From the NCBI RefSeq assembly GCF_014646355.1, contig NZ_BMNH01000018.1, positions 62,001 through 126,000 on the forward strand: a stretch of DNA of 64,000 bases. The letters are read 5' to 3'. The notes under the pieces are model-generated. The model ran no database searches. It had not been told where the DNA came from and saw nothing but the letters and a program-made list of their open reading frames with translations. The stretch is from Nonomuraea cavernae (GTDB taxonomy: Bacteria; Actinomycetota; Actinomycetes; Streptosporangiales; Streptosporangiaceae). Shown one piece after another: positions 48,854 to 56,198 of the stretch (its first letter is position 1; every line of letters begins with the position of its first letter). Made by a program: the position numbers and the translations under genes.

Positions 48854-49885
48854 TCACGAACCCGGTGGGCGGGCGAGCTTGCGCGGGCTGGTCAGGAAGC
48901 CCCAGCCCCAGGAGATGTGCATGGTGGCGTACACGAGGGGGAGCCTGAGCTTGACCGCCGCCGGATGCCCGCTGCTGGTCAGGGCCGAGCCCGCGAGGAT
49001 GGCCAGCGCGTAGCCGCCCGGGACGATCAGCGACAGCGGGAAGAACGGCGCGACGACCAGGCCGAGCGCCATCGCCACCACCGCCGCCGGCGGCGCGAGG
49101 TAGCGCAGGTTGATCGTGCCCTCGTGGGTGCGTGAGACCACGTGCCGCCAGCGTCCGTAGTGGAAGTACTGCTTGGCCAGTGCCTTCACGGTGGGCCGGG
49201 GCCGGTAGGAGACCCGCATCCGCGGCTGGAACCACACGAGCCCGCCGGTCTTGCGGATGCGGTGGTTCATCTCCCAGTCCTGGGCCCGCTGGAAGTGCTC
49301 GTCGTAGCCGCCGACCCGGTCGAGGGCCGTGCGGCGGAACACCCCCAGGTAGACCGTGTCGGCCGGGCCGGCCGTGCCGCCCACGTGGAAGGCCGCCGCG
49401 CCGACGCCGATCTTGGACGTCATGGCGCACGCCACGGCCTTCTCGAAGGCGGTGACGCCCTCGGCGGCCATCACGCCGCCCACGTTGTCGGCGCCGGTCT
49501 CCTCCAACGTCTCGACCGCGACGCGCAGGTAGTCGGAGGGCAGCATGGCGTGCCCGTCGACCCTGGCGATGATGCCGTTGCGGGAGGCGGCGATCGCGGC
49601 GTTGAGCGCGTTGGGGGTGCGGCCCGTAGGGTTGGGCACCACGACGACCCGGCGGTCGGCCTGGGAGATGGCCTCGGCGACCTCCTGGGTGCGGTCTTGT
49701 GAGGGCCCCACGGCGAGGACGACCTCGATCTCGCCGGGATAGCTCTGGGCGAGGACCTGGGACACGGCCTCGCGTAGGTGCCGCTCCTCGTTGAGGACCG
49801 GCATGACGACGGAGATGGGTGGCCAGCTACGTGTCTCCGCTGGCGCGTGCGGCGAGTCGGGGAACTGCTTCATGGCGGGGCTCAC
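48854..49885 (-). CDS. GT2 glycosyltransferase, succinoglycan/ExoA-like
   Basis: A 343-aa GT-A enzyme with C-terminal membrane helices. Motifs: ISVVMPVLNEERHLREAVSQ, EVVLAVGPSQDRTQEVAE, NPTGRTPNALNAAIAASRNG, IIARVDGHAMLPSDYLRVAV (metal Asp in VDGHA), and VGGYDEHFQRAQDWEMNHRI with the Q(R)xxRW-like YFHYGRWRHVVSRTHEG. Helices APPAAVVAMALGLVVAPFF and LIVPGGYALAILAGSALT anchor it. It resembles membrane-bound polysaccharide glycosyltransferases such as ExoA. GTG 49885 or ATG 49873 is the start. It converges with the IspD-SDR gene and is divergent from the second LCP gene. Confidence 0.86.
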   Translation of the reverse strand: MSPAMKQFPDSPHAPAETRSWPPISVVMPVLNEERHLREAVSQVLAQSYPGEIEVVLAVGPSQDRTQEVAEAISQADRRVVVVPNPTGRTPNALNAAIAASRNGIIARVDGHAMLPSDYLRVAVETLEETGADNVGGVMAAEGVTAFEKAVACAMTSKIGVGAAAFHVGGTAGPADTVYLGVFRRTALDRVGGYDEHFQRAQDWEMNHRIRKTGGLVWFQPRMRVSYRPRPTVKALAKQYFHYGRWRHVVSRTHEGTINLRYLAPPAAVVAMALGLVVAPFFPLSLIVPGGYALAILAGSALTSSGHPAAVKLRLPLVYATMHISWGWGFLTSPRKLARPPGS

Positions 49886-49953
49886 GCTACTGTACGACCA
49901 GGGGAGGAGGGCAATCGAAGGCCCGATCCTCCGGCAGCACAGAGGGGGACGGG

Positions 49954-51405
49954 ATGCGCGACCCGGGCGAGGAGGACGCTGGGGTGCACGTGGGCGGGGA
50001 CGCCTACGGCGGCGTCAGGCTCGCGGGCGGTCGCCGGCGAAGGCGTGGCAGAGGCGCCAGGGCCCGTCGCCGAAATGTGATCATCGCCGGCCTGTTGTCC
50101 ACCGGAGTGCTGGTCGGCACCGGCGTGGTGTGGGCGACTCCCCGGCAGATCGGCTCGGTCGACGCCGGCGTGGCCGAGTCGGCGCCGCGCGGCGCGATGA
50201 ACATCCTGCTCGTCGGCATCGACAAGCGCGACGACCTCACCCGCAAGCAGCAGAACCAACTCAAGCTCGGCCGCGAGTCGGGCCAGCGCACCGACACGAT
50301 GATGGTCATCCGCCTGTCCGAGGACCACACCCGCATCACCGTGGTGAGCCTGCCCCGCGACACCTGGACGACCATCCCCGGCCAGGGCGAACACAAGATC
50401 AATTCGGCCTACCAGTTCGGCGGCCCGAAGCTCGCGGTCCAGGCCGTGCAGCACGCCACCGGGCTGCGGATCAACCGCTACATCGAGGTCAACGTCCTCG
50501 GCTTCATCGACGTCGTCGACTCGCTCGGCGGGGTGACGGTGTGCACCCCGGTGCCGATCAACGACCCCAAGACCGGGCTCACCCTCGCCGCCGGCACCCA
50601 CGAGCTGCGCGGGGCGCAGGCCCTCGGCTACGCCCGCACCCGCGCCACGGCCCGCTCCGACCTCGACCGCATCGACCGGCAGCAGCAGGTCATCTCGGCG
50701 ATGCTCGACCGCGCGCTGAGCGCCGGCACGCTGGCCAACCCGGCCCGGCTGGCCTCGTTCGTCAACTCCACGCTGCGCACCGTCAAGGTCGACCCCGACG
50801 ACGGGCTGATGGGGCTCGCCACCCAGCTCAGGGACGTCTCCCTGAACGACGTGAAGTTCGCCGACGTGCCGCTGTCCAACGTCGACTTCAAGACCCCGAC
50901 CGGCGAGTCCGCGGTGCTGTGGGACAAGGACGCGGCGCGCGACATGTTCGCCCGGATCGCCGCCGACGAGGACCTGGCCGAGCCCACCCCCTCGCCCAGC
51001 GCCTCGGCCTCCGCCAAGCCGACCGCCCTCACGATCCCGCCGGAGCGCATCTCGCTCGTGGTCAAGAACGGCACGCTCATCACCGGGCTCGGCGCGCGCA
51101 GCAAGGCGGCGCTGGTCGCGGCCGGGTTCGCGGTGCCCGGCGAGCCGGGCAACACCACGCGTAAGGACCACAAGAAGACGCTCATCCGCTACGGACCCGA
51201 TCGCGAGGACTCCGCCCGCACGGTCGCCGCCGCCATCCCGGGCGCCGAGTTGCGCGAGGTCGACACGAAGGGGATCGAGGTGATCCTCGGCAGCGACCAG
51301 CCGAAGATCAAGAAAGTCTCGGTGACGTCCACGCCGACCGCAAAGCCGTCCACCGGCGCTACACCGGAAACCAAGACGGCAACCCAGAACATCTGTAAAA
51401 AGTAG
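49954..51405 (+). CDS. LCP (LytR-CpsA-Psr) family glycopolymer ligase
   Basis: A 483-aa protein of the same family as that at 33379-34992, with the short cytoplasmic Arg-rich tail (RRRRRGRGARARRRN), a membrane helix (VIIAGLLSTGVLVGTGVVW), and an extracellular LCP domain: MNILLVGIDKRDDLTRKQQN, RTDTMMVIRLSEDHTR, VVSLPRDTWTTIPGQGEHKI, INRYIEVNVLGFIDVVDSLG, LGYARTRATARSDLDRIDRQ. A LytR_C-like segment begins at ISLVVKNGTLITGLGARSKA. ATG 49954 has GAGGGGG 5 nt upstream. It probably attaches a glycopolymer, possibly one made by the adjacent CDP-polyol block, to the cell wall. Confidence 0.92.
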   Translation: MRDPGEEDAGVHVGGDAYGGVRLAGGRRRRRGRGARARRRNVIIAGLLSTGVLVGTGVVWATPRQIGSVDAGVAESAPRGAMNILLVGIDKRDDLTRKQQNQLKLGRESGQRTDTMMVIRLSEDHTRITVVSLPRDTWTTIPGQGEHKINSAYQFGGPKLAVQAVQHATGLRINRYIEVNVLGFIDVVDSLGGVTVCTPVPINDPKTGLTLAAGTHELRGAQALGYARTRATARSDLDRIDRQQQVISAMLDRALSAGTLANPARLASFVNSTLRTVKVDPDDGLMGLATQLRDVSLNDVKFADVPLSNVDFKTPTGESAVLWDKDAARDMFARIAADEDLAEPTPSPSASASAKPTALTIPPERISLVVKNGTLITGLGARSKAALVAAGFAVPGEPGNTTRKDHKKTLIRYGPDREDSARTVAAAIPGAELREVDTKGIEVILGSDQPKIKKVSVTSTPTAKPSTGATPETKTATQNICKK

Positions 51406-51439
51406 GCATAATGATCCCGCCTACGGGCACGTCACACCC

Positions 51440-51787
51440 ATGGTGGTCAGCTGCTGGCGAGAGGATCCCTGCACTGTGCTCCGCGTGGTCGGAGACCTCG
51501 ACGCGGCGGGCGCGCCCCGCCTGCGGGCGGAGCTCGATCAGGCCCTCGCCCTCCCCCATCCGCTCCATCTCGTCCTCGATCTGACCGAGGTTCCGTTCTG
51601 CGACTCCGTGGGGCTCGGCGTGCTGGTCGCCGGCCTCAACCACGTCCAGCGCCGGCACGGCCGGATGATCCTGGTGCTGGCCCCTGGCATGATCAGTCAC
51701 CTGCTGACGATCACCAACCTCGACCGGCACTTCGAGACGAGCGCGTCGATGGACGACGCGCGCACGGCCCTCGGCGCGGCGGCCTAG
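51440..51787 (+). CDS. STAS-domain anti-sigma factor antagonist
   Basis: A 115-aa cytoplasmic STAS protein. The phosphorylatable serine is Ser56 in TEVPFCDSVGLGVLVAGLNH, the normal DSxG position of SpoIIAA/BldG-type antagonists. It starts MVVSCWREDPCTVLRVVGDL. Such proteins release a sigma factor from a kinase/anti-sigma when dephosphorylated by a PP2C phosphatase; a SpoIIE-type phosphatase is encoded 3 kb away on the other strand, but no kinase gene is next to it. It lies 34 bp after the LCP gene and may share its transcript. Confidence 0.9.
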   Translation: MVVSCWREDPCTVLRVVGDLDAAGAPRLRAELDQALALPHPLHLVLDLTEVPFCDSVGLGVLVAGLNHVQRRHGRMILVLAPGMISHLLTITNLDRHFETSASMDDARTALGAAA

Positions 51788-51901
51788 GCAGCCCTCATAC
51801 CAGGAGGCGTCGCGCGCGGAGACGGAGGTGTGCGAGACGATGGTCACGTCAGTCGGTGCGCACCTCCCTCCGGCCGCGTAGAGCCCGGGAGAGCCCTTCA
51901 G

Positions 51902-52747
51902 GTGGAGGCTTTCACGTTGTTCGATCAGTTCCCCGAGCCTGCCCGATCCCAGCTGGTCGCCGCGTACGAAGAGGGCAGGACCCGGCCCGAGTGGTGCTTC
52001 ACGGAAGGCCAGGCGCGGCTCGCGTTCTGGGCGCCCTTCCGCGACGCGCCACCGGTGATCACCTGGCAGTTCGACCCCGGCCCCGATCCGGAGACGGCCG
52101 CCCGGCTGCTGCGGGACAGCCTCGCGGCGATGCGGCTCAACAAGATCATCCATGACATCGCCCTTCCTCCTGGGCTGATCCCCACCGTCGACCGGGCCGT
52201 CGAGCACGAGGCCCTGACGGCGGCCGGGTTCGTGATGGAGGTCGAGCGGCTGATGCTCGAATGGCAGGCCGGCAGTGACCTGCCAGAGGAGCCGGGCAGG
52301 CTGCGATACGTCGCCGCCCGGCGGCTGGACCCGGCCGAGGTGCTCGACCTGCTGGTACGCATCTCGCACGGCTCACTCGACTACGACACGCGGGTCGAGG
52401 TGGCGACCGAGGGGGCCGAGCACGAGGCCCGGTGGATGTACGACGACCTGGTCAACCGCAAGGCCAAGCCCGGCTGGTTCGTCATCGGCTACCTCGGCGA
52501 CTCGCCCGTGGGCCTGGTGGCGCCCGACGACCACTCCATCGCCTACATCGGCGTCGTGCCCGAACACCGCGGCCACGGCTACGTCGACGACCTGCTGGCC
52601 AAGGGCACCCGCACCCTCGCCGAGGCGGGCCTGCAACGCATCGTCGCCGCCACCGACACCGCCAACACCCCGACCGCGGCGGCCTTCCTGCGGGCCGGCT
52701 ACTCCGAGGTCGGCCGCGTGTTCCGCTACTACTGGAGGATGCCGTGA
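51902..52747 (+). CDS. GNAT-family N-acetyltransferase
   Basis: A 281-aa protein with a C-terminal GNAT domain: GWFVIGYLGDSPVGLVAPDD, SIAYIGVVPEHRGHGYVDDL (acetyl-CoA pyrophosphate loop of the RGxGxx type) and RIVAATDTANTPTAAAFLRAGY are typical. The N-terminal ~130 residues are not recognised (FTLFDQFPEPARSQLVAAYE). The substrate is unknown. GTG 51902 is preferred over a frame from 51830 because the extra N-terminal residues look non-coding and GGGAGA lies upstream. The 3' end carries a 26-bp duplication of the stop-codon region. Confidence 0.8.
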   Translation: MEAFTLFDQFPEPARSQLVAAYEEGRTRPEWCFTEGQARLAFWAPFRDAPPVITWQFDPGPDPETAARLLRDSLAAMRLNKIIHDIALPPGLIPTVDRAVEHEALTAAGFVMEVERLMLEWQAGSDLPEEPGRLRYVAARRLDPAEVLDLLVRISHGSLDYDTRVEVATEGAEHEARWMYDDLVNRKAKPGWFVIGYLGDSPVGLVAPDDHSIAYIGVVPEHRGHGYVDDLLAKGTRTLAEAGLQRIVAATDTANTPTAAAFLRAGYSEVGRVFRYYWRMP

Positions 52748-52782
52748 GAGGCGAGCGCGTATGGATGCCGTGAGAGGCGAGC
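52737..52782. repeat. 26-bp direct duplication spanning the GNAT stop codon
   Basis: GGATGCCGTGAGAGGCGAGC occurs at 52737-52756 and again at 52763-52782, period 26 bp. The first copy contains the functional TGA of the GNAT gene, the second an identical TGA downstream. Confidence 0.85.
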
Positions 52783-52858
52783 ACGTGTCGTTGACCTGTG
52801 CCGAGCAGCGCGACGTGGGCAGTCGGAGGCCGGCGTGACATCAGGCGGGGAGTCAGGC

Positions 52859-53701
52859 ATGCGGTTAGGTGTGATGTTCGACCGCGGGCTGCCGCCGGAG
52901 CGGCTCGTGCCGTTCGCCCGCGAGCTCGACGCCGCCGACGGGGTGTCCGACCTGTGGGTCGTGGAGGACCTCGGCTGGACGGGCGCCATCTCCTCGGCGG
53001 CGACGGCGCTGGCCATGACCTCGCGGCTGCGCGTGGGCATCGGCATCACGCCCGCTCCCCTGCGCAACCCCGCGCTGCTGGCCATGGAGCTGGGCAATCT
53101 CGCCCGCCTGCATCCCGGGCGGCTCGCGGCGGGCATCGGGCACGGGGTGCCCGCGTGGATGCGGCAGGCGGGGGCCGCCGTGTCGTCCCCGCTGAGCCTG
53201 CTGGAGGAGACGATCACCTCGGTCCAGGGGCTGCTCAGGGGCGAGACGGTGACCATGCGCGGCCGTCACGTGCGGCTCGACGGCGTCTCACTCGTCCACC
53301 CGCCCGCCGAGCCGCCTCCGCTGCTGGCCGGGGTGGTCGGCCCTCGCTCGCTGGCGCTGTCGGGCCGGCTGGCGCAGGGCACGATCATCCCCGAAGGGCT
53401 GGGGCCCCGGCAGCTCCCGTCGATCCTCGGGCACATCGACACGCCTGACGGGCACGAGCTGGTGGCCTTCGTCCACCTGTGCCTGGGCGACGACGCCCGC
53501 GAGGTCATGCGGTCCGCCGTCGAGGACCAGGCCGGGTTCCTCGGGCTGCCGCCCGACGAGCTGGTCACGGCCTCGGGCTCGCCCGCCGAGGCCGCCGCCC
53601 AGGTGAGGGAGCTGTGGAAGGCGGGCGTGTCTACCGTGGTGGTGCGCCCCCTGGGCGCTGACCCCTTATCGCACGTACGAGGGCTGCTGGCCGCCCTCTG
53701 A
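52859..53701 (+). CDS. LLM class (luciferase-like) oxidoreductase, possibly F420-dependent
   Basis: A 280-aa TIM-barrel protein of the bacterial luciferase/F420 family. It starts MRLGVMFDRGLPPERLVPF, contains DLWVVEDLGWTGAISSAATA, VGIGITPAPLRNPALLAMEL, LHPGRLAAGIGHGVPAWMRQ and PLLAGVVGPRSLALSGRLAQ, all typical of LLM enzymes. F420 rather than FMN use is suggested because the organism makes F420, but the sequence alone does not decide it. The ATG at 52859 has GGGGAG 6 nt upstream. It may be co-transcribed with the GNAT gene. Confidence 0.87.
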   Translation: MRLGVMFDRGLPPERLVPFARELDAADGVSDLWVVEDLGWTGAISSAATALAMTSRLRVGIGITPAPLRNPALLAMELGNLARLHPGRLAAGIGHGVPAWMRQAGAAVSSPLSLLEETITSVQGLLRGETVTMRGRHVRLDGVSLVHPPAEPPPLLAGVVGPRSLALSGRLAQGTIIPEGLGPRQLPSILGHIDTPDGHELVAFVHLCLGDDAREVMRSAVEDQAGFLGLPPDELVTASGSPAEAAAQVRELWKAGVSTVVVRPLGADPLSHVRGLLAAL

Positions 53702-53852
53702 GATCCCGCGCGTTCTCGTACGGCACGGTGCGGAGACTCGCCGTCCGGGTAAGAGGACGCGCCCGTACGGCGGGCAGGAGCGGCCGAACGGCGGAGGCGG
53801 GTCGGCCGGATGACCGATGGCGGCTCGCCCGCGCCGGACCAGGATTTACGGC

Positions 53853-54572
53853 ATGAGGCGAATCATGGCAAGCGCGGTTCTGGTCGCGCTGGGGATGGCG
53901 GGCGGATGTGGGCTGGACGCCGAGGAGGTGCACGACGGCCGGACCTTCCAGCATTCCGGTGACCGGCTCACCATCGCGTCGTCACTGGGCGGGCTGCGCG
54001 TCCTGCCGGGCACCGGTACGGAGATCCGGGTGGACCGGTGGGCCAAGGGCAAGGCGGCACAGGAGGGCAACACGTCCTGGTCGCTGAAGGACGGCACGCT
54101 GCGGCTGAGCGCCGACTGCGCCATGATCGTCGGCGACTGCGGCGCCCGTTACCACGTCAGGGTGCCCTCCGGGACCCGACTCGTGATCGAGGCCAGCGAG
54201 GGGGTGGTCCTCGACGGGCTGCCTCAGGACATTGACGTGTCGGCCTCCGGGCCGATCAGGGCGTACGGCACGTCGGGCAGGTTGCGACTGCTGGCCGAGG
54301 ACAGTGTGATCGCGGGCGACCGGCTCAGGTCGCCCAGCGTCCGGGCCCGGACCGCCAGTGGGTCGATCAACCTCTCGTTCGCCGCGCCACCGGCCAAGGT
54401 GGACGCGGTGTCCCGCGAAGGGCGGGTCACCACGACGGTCCCGGACGGCGCCTACCGGGTCACGGCCAGGAGCACGCACGGCAGGGTGTGGTCGCAGCTC
54501 AAGAACGCCAAGAGCGACAACGCCGTCATCGCGAAAAGCACCTCCGGCGATGTCCGGATAATCGCGAAATGA
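53853..54572 (+). CDS. DUF4097-like putative lipoprotein
   Basis: A 239-aa protein. The first 18 residues are a signal peptide with lipobox ALGMAGGC (Cys about 19), so it is probably a lipoprotein on the outer face of the membrane. The rest consists of repeated beta strands typical of DUF4097/adhesin-like beta helices (RLTIASSLGGLRVLPGTGTE, VLDGLPQDIDVSASGPIRAY, GSINLSFAAPPAKVDAVSRE, VWSQLKNAKSDNAVIAKSTS). Function unknown; relatives lie near envelope-stress genes. The start ATG 53853 has AGGA 8 nt upstream; a frame from 53817 adds unconserved residues. Confidence 0.8.
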   Translation: MRRIMASAVLVALGMAGGCGLDAEEVHDGRTFQHSGDRLTIASSLGGLRVLPGTGTEIRVDRWAKGKAAQEGNTSWSLKDGTLRLSADCAMIVGDCGARYHVRVPSGTRLVIEASEGVVLDGLPQDIDVSASGPIRAYGTSGRLRLLAEDSVIAGDRLRSPSVRARTASGSINLSFAAPPAKVDAVSREGRVTTTVPDGAYRVTARSTHGRVWSQLKNAKSDNAVIAKSTSGDVRIIAK

Positions 54573-54661
54573 CCTGATATCGCGACACGAATGCCGCGCT
54601 CCCGTTTCCATCGGCAATAGCCACCGTCCGGGGCGGCAAAGCGCGCTTCACCCCGAATGCG

Positions 54662-56083
54662 CTAACAAAGAGGAGTGGTTCGCTCCACCGGCATCGCCTT
54701 GGCAAGGAGTAAAGCGATGTCGTCCCGCTTGTCGGCGGGACGCTGGGCTTTGACGATCAGGTCACAGATCCGCTCGATCTCCCGCGGCGGGCCGGTCAGC
54801 AGCGAGCACAGGTCGGCGATGCCGTCACTGATGCTCCGGTCGCGGGTCTCCACCAGCCCGTCGGTGTAGAGGGCGAGCATGCCACCGGCGGGCATGGTGG
54901 CCTCGCAGATCTCCAGCCGCTCGCCGCCGACTCCGAGGGGCGGCCCCGGCACGACCGGGACGATCTCGGCCAGGCCGTTCGGCCTGACCAGCACGGGCGG
55001 CACGTGCCCGGCGCTGGCGATCGCGAGGGCCCCGGTCGCCCGGTCGTACGTCGCGTAGACGCAGGTCGCGAGCTGGTCGGCGTCAAGCTGCTGAGCCACC
55101 CGGTTCAGCCGGAACAGCAGCTCACCCGGATCCAGATCGAGGCTGGCCAGGGTCTGGGTGGCGGTCCGCAGCTGGCCCATCGTCGCCGCGGCCCGGATGC
55201 CGTGGCCCATGACATCGCCGACGACGAGCGCCGTACGCTCGTCCGAAAGCCGGATCACGTCGAACCAGTCGCCGCCCACGTGGGCCAGGTCGCCGGCGGG
55301 CAGGTAACGGTAGCCGATCTCCAGGCCAGGAGACTCCTGAAGGAGGGTGGGGAGCAGGGCGCTCTGCAAGGTGAGCGCCGTGCGCCGCTCACGGCCGTAG
55401 AGCCGGGCGTTGTCGATGCAGATCGCGGTGCGCGCCGCGAGCTCCTCCGCGAGCGCGATGTCGCCGTCCTGGAACGGCTCGCTGGACTCCCGGCGTACCA
55501 GCACGAAGAATCCGAGCACATTGCCGCGGGCGACCAGCGGCGTGACGAGGAACGAGCAGCCGGGCAGCAACCGGGCGATGATCGGGCGGCCGAACGCCTC
55601 GGCGTTCTCGTCGCCGACGGCCTGTTCCAGCCTGGGCACCAACACGGTCTTGGCGGTGGCCATGGCCTGCCCCTGCGGCAGCAGCGGCGGGTAGACCGCG
55701 ACCTCGCCGACCGGGAAGGCGGTGTTCCAGTCCCAGGGGTTGTCGACCGCCACGGCGGTGGCCACCCGCCGGACCAGCGCGGAGCCGTCCTTGGGGCGGA
55801 CGGGGAACTCTCCTTCGGTGATGAGTCGTTCCTGGACCATGATCCCGCCGGTGTCGGCGAACCTCGGCACGGCGACGTCCAGGACCTCGCGGCAGGTGTG
55901 AGCCAGGTCAAGAGTGCTGCCGATGCGCGTGCTCGCGTCATTGAGGAACGCGAGCCGCTCCTGTGAGGAGGCGGCGGCACTCAACCGTAACTCGATACGA
56001 CTGCGAGGGTCCTTGATCAGAAAACCAGGATTCACCGGGACGTCGCCCTCCAGTTGGCTACAAAACACTGCTAATCGAGCCAT
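54662..56083 (-). CDS. GAF-domain SpoIIE/PP2C-type serine phosphatase
   Basis: A 473-aa phosphatase that removes phosphate from STAS proteins in partner-switching pathways. The N-terminal GAF sensor domain (about 35-215: EVLDVAVPRFADTGGIMVQE, VLGFFVLVRRESSEPFQDGD) is followed by the PP2C domain with metal-binding aspartates in HVGGDWFDVIRLSD, ALVVGDVMGHGIRAAATMGQ, LALYTDGLVETRDRSISDGI and KRDDIALLLAK. A coiled-coil linker NARLYGRERRTALTLQSALL joins them. The STAS protein at 51.4 kb is a possible substrate. It converges on the DUF4097-like gene and is upstream of the BREX operon end. Confidence 0.9.
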   Translation of the reverse strand: MARLAVFCSQLEGDVPVNPGFLIKDPRSRIELRLSAAASSQERLAFLNDASTRIGSTLDLAHTCREVLDVAVPRFADTGGIMVQERLITEGEFPVRPKDGSALVRRVATAVAVDNPWDWNTAFPVGEVAVYPPLLPQGQAMATAKTVLVPRLEQAVGDENAEAFGRPIIARLLPGCSFLVTPLVARGNVLGFFVLVRRESSEPFQDGDIALAEELAARTAICIDNARLYGRERRTALTLQSALLPTLLQESPGLEIGYRYLPAGDLAHVGGDWFDVIRLSDERTALVVGDVMGHGIRAAATMGQLRTATQTLASLDLDPGELLFRLNRVAQQLDADQLATCVYATYDRATGALAIASAGHVPPVLVRPNGLAEIVPVVPGPPLGVGGERLEICEATMPAGGMLALYTDGLVETRDRSISDGIADLCSLLTGPPREIERICDLIVKAQRPADKRDDIALLLAKAMPVERTTPLC

Positions 56084-56198
56084 AAGAAGACTCGCGATGA
56101 GGCGAAATTACCGCTTTATTCGTTAGATCCATAGCGCGAAAACGGAAGCGCTCATTCGATGCGACCATGCGACTCCCCGTGCGCTCAAGGAATGGGCA

